Assembly: GCF_014145675.1 (NCBI RefSeq)
Contig: NZ_JACGZW010000004.1
Span: 620,001 to 684,000 of the forward strand
Direction: 5' to 3'
DNA: 64,000 nucleotides
DNA from: Amycolatopsis dendrobii
Lineage (GTDB): Bacteria; Actinomycetota; Actinomycetes; Mycobacteriales; Pseudonocardiaceae
Below, one piece after another: positions 24,977 through 33,655 of this stretch. Position numbers and translations under genes: made by a program. Each line of letters opens with the position of its first letter. The stretch's first letter is position 1. Below the pieces are notes generated by a model that did not search any database, was not told where the DNA came from, and saw only the letters and a program-made list of their open reading frames with translations.

Positions 24977-27643
24977 CTAATCCGCGTCGCGGAGATCAGG
25001 CATATCTCTGAGCTGCCTCCGTGAAGTGATACCGAGCTTGCGAAAGATATTTCGCAGATGCGCGTCCACCGTCCGAGGACTGAGGAACAGCCGCGTCGCC
25101 ACCTCCTTCGACGTGGCTCCCGCAGCGACCTCTCGGGCGATGTGCATTTCCTGCATGGTCAACCGGTCATAGGTATGCGACGAACGGCTGCGCGCCACCT
25201 CCCCCGTCGCGCGCAGTTCGTCAGCAGCCCGTCGGGCGAACGCCTCCACCCCGATCTTCGACAGCTGCTCATGTGCCGCACGCAGTTGCTCGCGCGCATC
25301 TCGACGACGGCCAGCGCGGCGCAGCCATTCCCCGTACCGCAAGTGCGCCCGCGCGATCTGCACGGAAAGCGGGCTGTCCGTCAAATACGAGAGCGCCGCG
25401 ACGTACTCGTCCTCCGCGTCGTTGACCATCGCCCGTGCGCCCGCTGCGATGCCGCGGGCGAAGTTGGTCCCAGCGGGTTCCGTGCGCTCGGCCAACGCAT
25501 CCAAAGCAGACCGGGCGACGGCGTCCTCCCCGCACCGCACGGCGGCTTCGATTTGCTCGGGCAGCGCGATGCCGGTGAGAAACAGGTCGCCGCTCGCGAT
25601 CGCGTGTGTCGCGGCCTCAAGCGCCGCCGGGTATTCGCCGAGGCCGTTGTGCAGTACGGCCATCGCCCAGTGGGCGTTCGCGGTCAGCTGGCCGGTGCGT
25701 CGGCTCGTGGCCTCGGCGAACAGGTCGAGCACCTCCTGCCGGCGCCCGCGCATCGCCGCCAGGTGCACTCGCGGATACAGCTGCGGCGGATCGCCGAGTG
25801 CGTCGGCGATCGCTTCTTCCTCGGCGATCGCGGCCATCGCCTGGCCGAAGTTCCCGGTGAACACCGCGTAGAGCGCGGCCTGCGACAGCCCGAGCCGGAC
25901 GGTCATCGGCGATCCGGTCGACTGTCCGGTCCGTTCCAGCCAGCCGACGATCGTCCGGTGCAAGTCGAGGTCCCACAGTTCGCCCGCGAGCACGGTGGCC
26001 AAGGCGGGCGTGCGGATCCAGCCCTCGTCGTCGCCAGTGAGGGCCTGCCGGATCGCCGGAACCCCGGCGCGGTGGCCTTCGGCGGTCAAGCGGACCAGGG
26101 CGGTGAGGAGGTCCGGCGGTCCGGTCGGCGGCGCGGCGGCGAGCACCTGGTCCAGCACGCCGGCGGCCCGCCCGACGACGAGGCCCATTTCCAGCGCCGC
26201 CACCAAGAACTCGCGCGACCGTCCGGGATCGCTGTCGGCGAGCAGCTGCGCGGCCCGCAGGATGATCTCCGGACCGCGAACCGCCCCGTCCGGGCCCTGG
26301 ACGAAGGCGATCTGCCCGCGCAGCAGGTCGGCGGAGGCGCGTTGCGGGACCGCCAACGTCGAGGTGTCGATGCTGGTCAGAAGGTCTGCGGCCGCGTCGG
26401 TCCGGCCTGCGGCGAGCGTTGCCCTTGCGGCGGCGAGTGTGCGTTCGACCTGCTTGCCGTGGTCGAGTGACAGCGCGGCGGCCCGTTCGAGAAACGCCGC
26501 GGCGGCCGCTACGCCACCGCGGGCCTGCGCGCGGGACGCCGACACTTCCAGCTCCGCCGCGATCTCCTCGTCCGGCCCGGCGGTCGCCTGCGCACGGTGC
26601 CAGGCGCGGCGGTCGCCAGCGGTGTCCGGATCGGTCGAATCGGCTAACGCCCGATGCGCGGCTTGCCGCTGTTTCGGCTCAGCCGCGCGGTAAGCGGCCG
26701 AGCGCGCCAGCGGATGGCAGAACCGCGCGCGGGTGTCGAACTGGAACAGCCCGGACGCCTCAGCCGCGGCGCTCGCGGCGGGCACGTCGAGGTTCAGCTG
26801 CCGGGCGGCCGCCCACAGCAGGCCCGGGTCGCCGGTGGGGTCGGCGCTGGCGAGAATCAGCAGCTCCCGCGCGTCCGGGGGCAGATCCGCCATGCGAGAG
26901 AGGAAACTCCGCTCGATCCGGCTCGCGATCGGCGACGGCGTCGGCAGCGCGAAGCCGCCTGCTTTCGGCAGCTCGATCAGGGCCAGCGGGTTGCCGCGCG
27001 CCTCGGCGAGCAGGCGGTCGCGCACCCGCTCGTCCAGCATCACGGTCTTCTGCTCGGCCAGCAGTTCGCGTGCGTGCGCGTCGCTGAGCCCGCCGACGGT
27101 CAACCCGGGCAGTTCGTCGAGCCCGGGGATCGGCTCGGGGTCGCGGGCGGCGAAGACCATCGCGATCGGCTCCGCCGAAATGCGCCGGGCCAGGAACGTC
27201 AACGCCCGCGCCGACGCGGCGTCGAGCCAATGCGCGTCGTCGATCACGCACAGCAACGGACGTTCCGCCGCGGCCGTGGCCAGCAGTTCGAGAGCGGCGA
27301 GACCGGCGCGGAACGGGTCCGGCGCGCCGTCGGCCAGGCCGAACGCGATCAGCAGGGAGTCGCGGTAGGGCGTCGAGAGAGTGTCGAGATGCGCCAGGAC
27401 GGGAACGCACAGCTGGTGCAGCGCCGCGAACGGCATCTCGCCCTCGAACTCCGAACCGGACGCACGGATCCGTTGACACTCTTCCGCCGTCCGCTCGACG
27501 TGGTCCAGCAGCGCGCTCTTGCCGATGCCCGCTTCGCCGCGCAGGACGAGCGCCCCGCCCTCGCCCCGCTCCGCCGACCGGACCAGCGCGAGGAGGCGGT
27601 CGATCTCGTCGGGCCGGCCGATGAGGGAGGACGTGGTGGGCAT
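24977..27643 (-). CDS. LAL-type LuxR-family regulator (large ATP-binding)
   Basis: 888 residues. An N-terminal AAA/STAND-like ATPase has Walker A GEAGIGKS (36-43) and Walker B LLCVIDDAHWLD. A long helical TPR-like middle region follows. The C-terminal LuxR HTH (about 825-885) is LTMQEMHIAREVAAGATSKE, then SPRTVDAHLRNIFRKLGI. These MalT-like regulators activate nearby genes on binding a ligand. On the minus strand TAAGGT lies 7 nt before the ATG, suggesting a leaderless mRNA. It is divergent from the NmrA-like reductase, its likely target. Confidence 0.9.
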   Translation of the reverse strand: MPTTSSLIGRPDEIDRLLALVRSAERGEGGALVLRGEAGIGKSALLDHVERTAEECQRIRASGSEFEGEMPFAALHQLCVPVLAHLDTLSTPYRDSLLIAFGLADGAPDPFRAGLAALELLATAAAERPLLCVIDDAHWLDAASARALTFLARRISAEPIAMVFAARDPEPIPGLDELPGLTVGGLSDAHARELLAEQKTVMLDERVRDRLLAEARGNPLALIELPKAGGFALPTPSPIASRIERSFLSRMADLPPDARELLILASADPTGDPGLLWAAARQLNLDVPAASAAAEASGLFQFDTRARFCHPLARSAAYRAAEPKQRQAAHRALADSTDPDTAGDRRAWHRAQATAGPDEEIAAELEVSASRAQARGGVAAAAAFLERAAALSLDHGKQVERTLAAARATLAAGRTDAAADLLTSIDTSTLAVPQRASADLLRGQIAFVQGPDGAVRGPEIILRAAQLLADSDPGRSREFLVAALEMGLVVGRAAGVLDQVLAAAPPTGPPDLLTALVRLTAEGHRAGVPAIRQALTGDDEGWIRTPALATVLAGELWDLDLHRTIVGWLERTGQSTGSPMTVRLGLSQAALYAVFTGNFGQAMAAIAEEEAIADALGDPPQLYPRVHLAAMRGRRQEVLDLFAEATSRRTGQLTANAHWAMAVLHNGLGEYPAALEAATHAIASGDLFLTGIALPEQIEAAVRCGEDAVARSALDALAERTEPAGTNFARGIAAGARAMVNDAEDEYVAALSYLTDSPLSVQIARAHLRYGEWLRRAGRRRDAREQLRAAHEQLSKIGVEAFARRAADELRATGEVARSRSSHTYDRLTMQEMHIAREVAAGATSKEVATRLFLSPRTVDAHLRNIFRKLGITSRRQLRDMPDLRDAD

Positions 27644-27650
27644 GGTCGGA

Positions 27651-27656
27651 ACCTTA
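27651..27656 (-). promoter_or_regulatory. -10 box of a leaderless promoter for the LAL regulator
   Basis: On the minus strand TAAGGT is followed by 7 nt and then the ATG at 27643. The short divergent region to 27755 must also hold the promoter of the NmrA-like gene. Confidence 0.5.
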
Positions 27657-27755
27657 GGACAACGCGTAGGCGAAGTAGGCGATAGTCACCGACGCGAGCG
27701 CAGCGGCACCCGGGCGAAGGTGGTGACAGGTCACCTGAGGAAAGGACAATCCACA

Positions 27756-28598
27756 ATGGACACCGTGCTCGTCACCGGCGCGACCGGAACCGTCGGGTCC
27801 GCGCTGATTCCCGCTCTGCAAGCCCGCGGCAGCGCCGTCCGTGCCATGACCAGAGGCCGCCCCGTCGACGGCGTCGAGACCGTGATCGCCGACCTGCGCG
27901 ATCCGGCCTCGATCGCCGTGGCACTGAAGGGAGTCGACGCGGTCTTCCTCAACAGCCCCTCCGCGCCCGATGCCGCTGAGCTGCAGATCCAGTTCGCGAA
28001 CCTGGCCCGCGACGCCGGCGTCCACCGGCTCGTGCTGCTCTCCCAGTACGCCGCCCGCGCCGATTCGCCGGTGCGCTTCCTGCGCTGGCACGCCGAAGTC
28101 GAGGCACACGTCGAGAAGCTCGGGCTCGACTACACCGTGCTTCGGCCCAACCTCTACCTGCAGGCGTTGCTCAACTTCTCCGCCACCATCGCGCAGGGAT
28201 TCATCGCCGCGCCCATCGGCGACGCGGCCGTCAGCGCGATCGACACCAGAGATATCTCAGCCGCCGCCGCTGCCGTACTGACCACGGACGGACACTCCGG
28301 CCGCACCTACCCGCTCACCGGTCCGCGCGCCGTGACTCACGCGCAGATCGCCGACGCGCTCTCCGCCGCCACCGGACGGGACATCGCCTTCCACGACGCA
28401 CCCGCCGACCAGTTCGCCGCCGCGCTCAACGGGTTGCTCCCGTCGTGGCAGATCGGCGGCCTGGTCGAGGACTACGCCCACTACGCCCGCGGCGAGGCCG
28501 CCGAGGTGCACAGTGCCGTCGCCGACCTCACCGGCCGCCCCGCCCGTGATCTCACCGATTTCGCCCTCGACTACTCCGCCGCGTTCGCGGCCCTCTGA
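27756..28598 (+). CDS. NmrA-like NAD(P)-binding protein (atypical SDR)
   Basis: 280 residues, with AAAGGA 11 nt upstream. The N-terminal Rossmann motif is VLVTGATGTVGSALIPAL (TGATGxxG). The substrate-side pattern HRLVLLSQYAARADSP and YTVLRPNLYLQALL is that of NmrA/azoreductase-like atypical SDRs, which lack the classical YxxxK pair. Such proteins are redox sensors or quinone/azo reductases. It is divergent from the LAL regulator and 12 bp before the Dabb gene, so the two form an operon. Confidence 0.87.
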   Translation: MDTVLVTGATGTVGSALIPALQARGSAVRAMTRGRPVDGVETVIADLRDPASIAVALKGVDAVFLNSPSAPDAAELQIQFANLARDAGVHRLVLLSQYAARADSPVRFLRWHAEVEAHVEKLGLDYTVLRPNLYLQALLNFSATIAQGFIAAPIGDAAVSAIDTRDISAAAAAVLTTDGHSGRTYPLTGPRAVTHAQIADALSAATGRDIAFHDAPADQFAAALNGLLPSWQIGGLVEDYAHYARGEAAEVHSAVADLTGRPARDLTDFALDYSAAFAAL

Positions 28599-28610
28599 AA
28601 GGGAATTCCG

Positions 28611-29027
28611 ATGATCTACCACAGCATTCGCCTCGTCCTCAAGCCCGAGGTCACCGCCCGGGAGAGGGCCGAGGTCACCGCGAAAATGCGCGAGCTGTTC
28701 GACCGGATCCCGGCGATCAAGGCACGCGTTGTCGGCCCTGATTTCGGCGGGAAGTACGAATTGGGCGCCGTCCTGGTGGTCGAGGACATCGAGGGGTACG
28801 CGGAGTACATGAACCATCCGGCACACCTCGAACTGGACCGGCTGGGGCTGCCGCTGGTCGAGGAGTTCATGTCCTCCGACATCACTGACGACCCGGACCC
28901 GGAGATCGGCGAGAAGATCGCCGAGGTCCACCGGATCCGGTTCGAGAAGGTGCCGGACATCGCGGACCTCGTCTCCGGGCTCGCCGAGTACACCGGCAGC
29001 GCGGCACCGGGGAAGCACGGCCACTGA
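28611..29027 (+). CDS. Dabb-type (stress-responsive alpha/beta barrel) protein
   Basis: 138 residues. MIYHSIRLVLKPEVTARERA and the later DFGGKYELGAVLVVEDIEGY, YMNHPAHLEL follow the ferredoxin-like pattern of Dabb domains, including the 'HP-H' segment before the last helix. These small dimeric proteins act as cyclases, decarboxylases or stress proteins. Cotranscription with the NmrA-like reductase suggests the same metabolite. The substrate is unknown. Confidence 0.72.
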   Translation: MIYHSIRLVLKPEVTARERAEVTAKMRELFDRIPAIKARVVGPDFGGKYELGAVLVVEDIEGYAEYMNHPAHLELDRLGLPLVEEFMSSDITDDPDPEIGEKIAEVHRIRFEKVPDIADLVSGLAEYTGSAAPGKHGH

Positions 29028-29056
29028 CCGACAGCGACGCGGCCTGCGCCGCGGAT

Positions 29057-29111
29057 GTTCGTGCGGGGAACCCTGAGGGAGTCTGCCTCTCTCCGGGTTT
29101 CCCTCACGGAC
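29057..29111. terminator. Stem-loop at the end of the NmrA/Dabb operon
   Basis: The left arm begins GTTCGTGCGGGGAACC. The right arm ends GGGTTTCCCTCACGGAC, whose complement begins GTCCGTGAGGGAAACC. The arms match imperfectly over about 24 bp around a 7-nt loop. The outer sequence is shared with the element at 61506. Confidence 0.5.
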
Positions 29112-29245
29112 CTCGGCGGAGCCGAAGAGCCACGCGGGCAGGAGGCAGCGCCCGCTGCGTTAATTCGTTGGCGCGCGGTCCGGCCCGCTGGGTAAGCTGA
29201 CGTCAGTTGTCGCCGTTCATCGGAGAGGTGCATTGATCTTCTGAG

Positions 29246-29314
29246 GTGTATAGACACCGCGAACCCGGGCTCTTCCGCCCGTCGCGCGTCTGGCCTCGGA
29301 TGACGGCACCCTGA
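29246..29314 (+). CDS. Possible leader peptide upstream of the ABC-F gene
   Basis: A GTG opens 22 codons (beginning MYRHREPGLFRPSRVWPR) and ends in TGA 66 bp before the ABC-F start. Six of 22 residues are Arg. Ribosome-protection ABC-F genes are often preceded by translated leaders that respond to stalled ribosomes. There is no strong ribosome-binding site, so the call rests on position and composition only. Confidence 0.22.
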   Translation: MYRHREPGLFRPSRVWPRMTAP

Positions 29315-29379
29315 ATCCGTCCTCGCCGCGCCGCGGTGTCTCCGCGTTCTTGTCCACTCGCGAACGGGGAGTTACGCCT

Positions 29380-30987
29380 ATGTCTTCCTCCATTGTGTGC
29401 GCGGACCTCGGTTTCGCCTGGCCGGACGGCGAGGTCGTCTTCGACGGCTTCTCCGTGGCCATCGGCGAGGGCCGCACCGGATTGATCGGCCTGAACGGGT
29501 CCGGGAAATCCACCCTCCTCCGGCTGATCGCCGGCGAACTGCGGCCGACCGCCGGCTCGATCAGCGTGTCCGGCGAACTCGGCTACCTGCCGCAAAACCT
29601 GATCCTCGGCGCCGAACGCCGCGTCGACGACGTGCTCGGCGTGGCGGAGGTGCGCTCCGCGCTCGCCGCGATCGAGCGCGGGGACGCTGACGAGAGGCAT
29701 TTCGCGACCGTCGGCGACCAGTGGGACGTCGAGGAACGCACCCGCGCGACGCTCGATCAGCTCGGCCTCTCGCATGTCGCCCTCGACGCGCGGGCGGGGG
29801 AGCTGTCCGGCGGCGAGTTGATCCTGCTCGGTCTCGCCGCGCAGTTCCTGCGGCAGCCGGACGTGCTCGTGCTCGACGAACCGACCAACAACCTGGACCT
29901 GCGGGCCCGGCGGCTGGTCGGCGAGGCGGTCCGGGCATGGAAAGGCGTGCTGGTGCTGGTATCTCACGATCGCGAGTTGCTGCGCCACGTCGACCGGATC
30001 GGCGATCTGCGGTCCGGGGAGGTGACCTTCTACGGCGGAAATCTGGAGGACTACGAGGCAGCGGTGGCCGTCCAGCAGGAGGCGGCTTCGCGGATGCTGC
30101 GTGCCGCGGAGTCGGATCTCAAACGGCAGCAGCGCGAGCTGATCGAGGCGCGGACGAAGCTGGACCGGCGCGCCCGGTACGGCCGGAAGCAGTGGGAGAA
30201 CAAGCGCGAGCCCAAAGTGCGGATGCGCAAACGGCAGGAGGACGCGGAAATCGCCGCGGGCAAGCACCGCACGATGCATCTCGACAAGGTGGCGGAGGCC
30301 AAGGACCGGGTGAAGGAGGCGGAGGAAGCGATCCGAGCCGACGACGAGATCCGGATCGAGCTGCCGGAAACCTCGGTGCCGTCCGGAAAAGAAGTGCTCA
30401 CATTGTCCGATGTGGAGCTTCGCAACGGGCTCGCGGTGAACCTCGCCCTGCGCGGACCGGAACGGATCGCGCTGGTCGGTCCGAACGGTTCCGGCAAAAC
30501 CACGCTGCTGCAAACGATCACCGGGGCGATCGAACCGCGATCGGGGACGGTCGAGCTCCCGGTGCCGGTGCGCTGGTTGCCGCAACGGCTCGACGTCCTG
30601 GACGACACACTGTCCGCCGCGCAGAACGTGGCCCGTGCGGCTCCTTCCGCGTCGAACAACGAGATCCGCGCTCAGCTCGCGCGGTTCCTGCTGCGCGGCA
30701 GCCGGGCGGACCAGCCCGCCGGAAGCCTTTCCGGCGGCGAGCGTTTCCGGGCCACGCTGGCGACATTGCTGCTGGCGGAACCGGCGCCGCAGCTGCTGTT
30801 GCTGGACGAACCCACGAACAATCTGGACCTGGCCAGCGTTCGGCAGCTGTCGCAGGCACTGAAATCGTACGCGGGCGCGCTGATCGTGGTCAGTCACGAT
30901 CTCCCGTTCCTGCGCACGATCGGGGCGACGAGGTGGGTGCAGCTCGGGTCCACTGTGGAAGAAACAACGGTCAGCGGATCGCGGTGA
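29380..30987 (+). CDS. ABC-F family ATPase (antibiotic-resistance / ribosome-protection type)
   Basis: 535 residues with two ABC domains and no TM segment. Domain 1 has Walker A GLNGSGKST, signature ELSGGELIL and Walker B VLVLDEPTNNLD. A charged linker follows (VQQEAASRMLRAAESDLKRQ), then domain 2 with GPNGSGKTT, SLSGGERFRATL and LLLLDEPTNNLD. The twin DEPTNNLD motifs are the ABC-F hallmark. Such proteins bind the ribosomal E site and dislodge antibiotics. The next-door MFS exporter converges on it and overlaps its end by 17 bp, which makes a small resistance island. Confidence 0.9.
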   Translation: MSSSIVCADLGFAWPDGEVVFDGFSVAIGEGRTGLIGLNGSGKSTLLRLIAGELRPTAGSISVSGELGYLPQNLILGAERRVDDVLGVAEVRSALAAIERGDADERHFATVGDQWDVEERTRATLDQLGLSHVALDARAGELSGGELILLGLAAQFLRQPDVLVLDEPTNNLDLRARRLVGEAVRAWKGVLVLVSHDRELLRHVDRIGDLRSGEVTFYGGNLEDYEAAVAVQQEAASRMLRAAESDLKRQQRELIEARTKLDRRARYGRKQWENKREPKVRMRKRQEDAEIAAGKHRTMHLDKVAEAKDRVKEAEEAIRADDEIRIELPETSVPSGKEVLTLSDVELRNGLAVNLALRGPERIALVGPNGSGKTTLLQTITGAIEPRSGTVELPVPVRWLPQRLDVLDDTLSAAQNVARAAPSASNNEIRAQLARFLLRGSRADQPAGSLSGGERFRATLATLLLAEPAPQLLLLDEPTNNLDLASVRQLSQALKSYAGALIVVSHDLPFLRTIGATRWVQLGSTVEETTVSGSR

Positions 30988-32266
30988 GGAGCGTGACCGC
31001 TCCCGCCGCGATCAGCGCGGCGGCGAATCCCGTCCCGCCGCCGAGATCGGCGATCGTGCTGAACACCGCGACCCCGCCGCCCGCACCGATGGCGAACCCC
31101 GCTTCCTGCGTCGCCCCGGCCGCTCCGGCGTGCTCGGCGGTCGCGGCCTCGAACAGCGCGGTGGTCGCCAAGGTGCCGATCGCGCCGTACCCGAATCCGA
31201 CCAGTGCGACCGGAAACACCGTGTGGCTCAACGGGACCGCCGCTAGTCCGGCAGCTTGCATCACCAATGCGATGGACGTTGCTGTCCGGCTGCGCAACCA
31301 GGTCAAGCTGAACGGCGCGACCAATCCGCCGACCGCGGTGGCGACGGCTTGCGGAGCGAGCGCGAAACCCGCCTCGATCGGCGTTTGCCCTTGTGCGTGC
31401 TGGAGTTCGAGGCTGACGAGATAGAGACAGGCCGCAGCCGTCGCGGCGGAAACGACGATCCGCGCGAACGCCGACGCGAAAGCCGGCCGCAGAAACAGCC
31501 GGACCTGCAACAACGGCTGCCGAAGCCGAAGCTGTCTGCGGACAAACACAATTCCGGCGATCATGCCCGCCGCGACGCACACCACCCCGCGTACCGGTGC
31601 GACGGTGGTTTCCTGCAGCCCGTACACAATCGCGCCGATCGCCGTCACCGACCACAGCAGACTCGGGATCTCCCATCCGGCAGCCGCTTGTCCGGCCGAT
31701 TCGGGCAGCAGCCACACCGCCAACGCGATCGTAAGCACCGCGAGCGGCACCAGGGCGAGGAAAACCCAGCGCCAGCCCGGCCCTTCCGTCAGCACTCCGC
31801 CGACGACCGGCCCCAGCGCGCTGCCCGCTCCCAGCACGGTGACCCACATACCGTTGGCGAACGCGAGATCCCGCCCGGAAAAGAGCGATCCGATCGTGCC
31901 GACGACCCCGGCGAGAATCAACGCGCTGGCCACCCCGAGCAATCCGCGGCACACAATGAGCAACGCCGAACTGGGGGCGGCCGCGGCCACCGCGTTCAGC
32001 ACCGCCATCGCACTCACACCAAGCAGCAGCACGCGCTTCCGCCCGTAGCGGTCGCCAGCGCGAGCCGCCCCGACCATCGCGACCGCCAGCGCGAGCGGGT
32101 ACACGTCGACGATCCATGCCCGTGCCGGCGCCGACACCTGCAGTTCGTCCGCGATCCGCGGCAGCGCTGTGTTGACCATGCCGAGGGCGAGACTTCCGCC
32201 GAGGACCCCAGCCAGCAAAGGAATCAGCACGAGCCCGCGCCGCGGCTCCACCCGGGTCAACGCCAT
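30971..32266 (-). CDS. MFS drug exporter, DHA2 (14-TM) type
   Basis: 431 residues from the ATG at 32266. About 13-14 hydrophobic segments are visible. Motif A (GDRYGRKRVLLLG), motif C-like GAGSALGPVVGGVL and the GMVNTALPRIADEL start of TM1 place it with QacA/SmvA-type proton-linked drug exporters. It is divergent from an HxlR regulator 87 bp away, with a palindrome between them, the usual arrangement for inducible efflux. Confidence 0.9.
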   Translation of the reverse strand: MALTRVEPRRGLVLIPLLAGVLGGSLALGMVNTALPRIADELQVSAPARAWIVDVYPLALAVAMVGAARAGDRYGRKRVLLLGVSAMAVLNAVAAAAPSSALLIVCRGLLGVASALILAGVVGTIGSLFSGRDLAFANGMWVTVLGAGSALGPVVGGVLTEGPGWRWVFLALVPLAVLTIALAVWLLPESAGQAAAGWEIPSLLWSVTAIGAIVYGLQETTVAPVRGVVCVAAGMIAGIVFVRRQLRLRQPLLQVRLFLRPAFASAFARIVVSAATAAACLYLVSLELQHAQGQTPIEAGFALAPQAVATAVGGLVAPFSLTWLRSRTATSIALVMQAAGLAAVPLSHTVFPVALVGFGYGAIGTLATTALFEAATAEHAGAAGATQEAGFAIGAGGGVAVFSTIADLGGGTGFAAALIAAGAVTLLTAIR

Positions 32267-32302
32267 GCGACGATCCTGTCCGGACACCCCCGCGATCGAC
32301 AA

Positions 32303-32325
32303 GTACGGACTTTACCGTCCAGTAC
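32303..32325. promoter_or_regulatory. Putative HxlR operator between the MFS and HxlR genes
   Basis: An interrupted inverted repeat, GTAC-GGAC and GTCC-AGTAC around a short AT-containing centre, lies midway between the two divergent starts. HxlR-family proteins commonly bind GTAC-type dyads overlapping their own promoters. Confidence 0.5.
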
Positions 32326-32352
32326 TCACCGAATGGATAGTGAGGAGGCCGG

Positions 32353-32709
32353 ATGCGCCCGCAAACGGAAAAGGCCGTACGAGCGTGGCGAACAAGCTGC
32401 GCCGCCGAAATCACGACGATGGTGCTGGGCGGCGCGTGGAAGCCGAGCATTCTGCACGCACTGGCCGAACACGGCGTGCTGCGCTTCGGGGAACTCTCGC
32501 GCCTGCTGTCAGATCTCACTGACCGCGTCCTGACGCGCCAATTGCGCGAACTGGAATCCGACGGCCTGCTGCGCCGCGTGGTGTACCCGCAGGTGCCGCC
32601 GAAGGTGGAATACAGCCTGACGGAACTGGGCGAGAACGCGCAGGAGGTGCTGAACGCGATGGCGGCGTGGGGCCGTTCCTACGCCTCGCACGCCGCGGAG
32701 CAGCGGTAG
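32353..32709 (+). CDS. HxlR-family transcriptional regulator
   Basis: 118 residues, with GAGGAGG before the ATG. The winged-helix domain spans nearly the whole protein: LGGAWKPSILHALAEHGVLR, ELSRLLSDLTDRVLTRQLRE, DGLLRRVVYPQVPPKVEYSL. A Cys (CAAEITTMVLGG) precedes the first helix at the position used for redox or electrophile sensing in many HxlR proteins. It probably represses the divergent MFS exporter and itself. Confidence 0.92.
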   Translation: MRPQTEKAVRAWRTSCAAEITTMVLGGAWKPSILHALAEHGVLRFGELSRLLSDLTDRVLTRQLRELESDGLLRRVVYPQVPPKVEYSLTELGENAQEVLNAMAAWGRSYASHAAEQR

Positions 32710-32717
32710 TTTCTCCG

Positions 32718-32723
32718 TACGAT
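32718..32723 (+). promoter_or_regulatory. -10 box of a leaderless promoter for the cyclase-family gene
   Basis: TACGAT is 7 nt before the ATG at 32731. An earlier in-frame ATG at 32725 would lie only 1 nt after the box, so the second ATG is the better start. Confidence 0.45.
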
Positions 32724-32730
32724 CATGACC

Positions 32731-33603
32731 ATGAGCGAGCGGAACGACCTGCCGAGCAACTGGGGCCGTTGGGGCGCCGACGACGAACTCGGCACGCTGA
32801 ACCTGATCACCGACGAGGTCCGGGAACGAGCCGCGCGGGAAGTCCGCACCGGCCGCTCGGTGTCGCTGGCGGTGCCGATCCAGCCGGCCCCGGTGCTCAG
32901 CGGTCCCTTCCCGCCGCGCACCGCCGAGGAATCGCCGGTCCAGCAGATGATGCTGTACACCGGAAGCCCCGCGATCGCGTACGCGGACGCCCTGACCGTG
33001 ACGAACCACCACACCCTGTCCACGCACCTGGACGCGCTGGCGCACATCCCGCAAGACGGGCAGGTGTACCCCGGCCGCCCGGCGAACGAGAGCGTCACGA
33101 TGGGCGGCGTCGTGCACGGATCGACCACTGCCTTCGCCGCAGGCATCGTGACCAGGGGCATCCTGCTGGATTTCGCCGCCGACGGCCCGGTTCCCGGCGA
33201 CCGCGCGCTCACCGCACAGGACCTCGAGGCCGCGGAAGAACGCTTCACCGTCCACGTCGAACCCGGAGACGCCCTCGTCGCCCGGTTCGGCTGGGTGCGG
33301 ACCCGATACCGCGGCAACCCCATGCCCGGCATGACCCTCGACGCGGCGCGGTGGATGCATGAGCGAGGGGTGTCCTTGTACGCCGGGGATCTCTCGGACG
33401 CCTACCCGCCGGTGAGCTCCCCTCCCGCGATGCACGGGGTGGCCCTCCCGCGGCTGGGGATGCCGTTGATCGACGCCGTGGACGCCGACGAACTGGCCTC
33501 GGTTTGCGCGGAGCTTGGGCGGTACAGCTTCCTGTTCGTGGCCGCACCGCCGCGGATTCTCGGGCTGACGGGAGTGCCGGTCAATCCGGTCGCGGTCTTC
33601 TGA
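32731..33603 (+). CDS. Cyclase-family (kynurenine-formamidase-like) metal hydrolase
   Basis: 290 residues. The N-terminus (NWGRWGADDELGTLNLIT) is typical of the PF04199 cyclase group. The metal-binding site shows as TNHHTLSTHLDALAHIP, a His-x3-His-x-Asp pattern with a further His, followed by DALVARFGWVR and LYAGDLSDAYPP. Members hydrolyse amide or lactone bonds with a divalent metal in the cytoplasm. Formamidase activity is only one possibility. It is monocistronic and converges on the STAND gene. Confidence 0.85.
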   Translation: MSERNDLPSNWGRWGADDELGTLNLITDEVRERAAREVRTGRSVSLAVPIQPAPVLSGPFPPRTAEESPVQQMMLYTGSPAIAYADALTVTNHHTLSTHLDALAHIPQDGQVYPGRPANESVTMGGVVHGSTTAFAAGIVTRGILLDFAADGPVPGDRALTAQDLEAAEERFTVHVEPGDALVARFGWVRTRYRGNPMPGMTLDAARWMHERGVSLYAGDLSDAYPPVSSPPAMHGVALPRLGMPLIDAVDADELASVCAELGRYSFLFVAAPPRILGLTGVPVNPVAVF

Positions 33604-33655
33604 GCGGGTTCGCGGTGCCCCGACGGTCAGATTCTGCTGGCTGGAAGGGCATTGC

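Larger units (their letters stand above)
29028..29379. other. Intergenic region with stem-loop and ABC-F gene leader
   Basis: About 350 bp. The left part holds an imperfect stem-loop at 29057-29111. A possible promoter follows (TTGGCG at 29170 and TAAGCT at 29195, a long 19-bp spacing). The rest is a leader of some 180 nt before the ABC-F gene, with a possible short Arg-rich reading frame at 29246. Confidence 0.45.
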
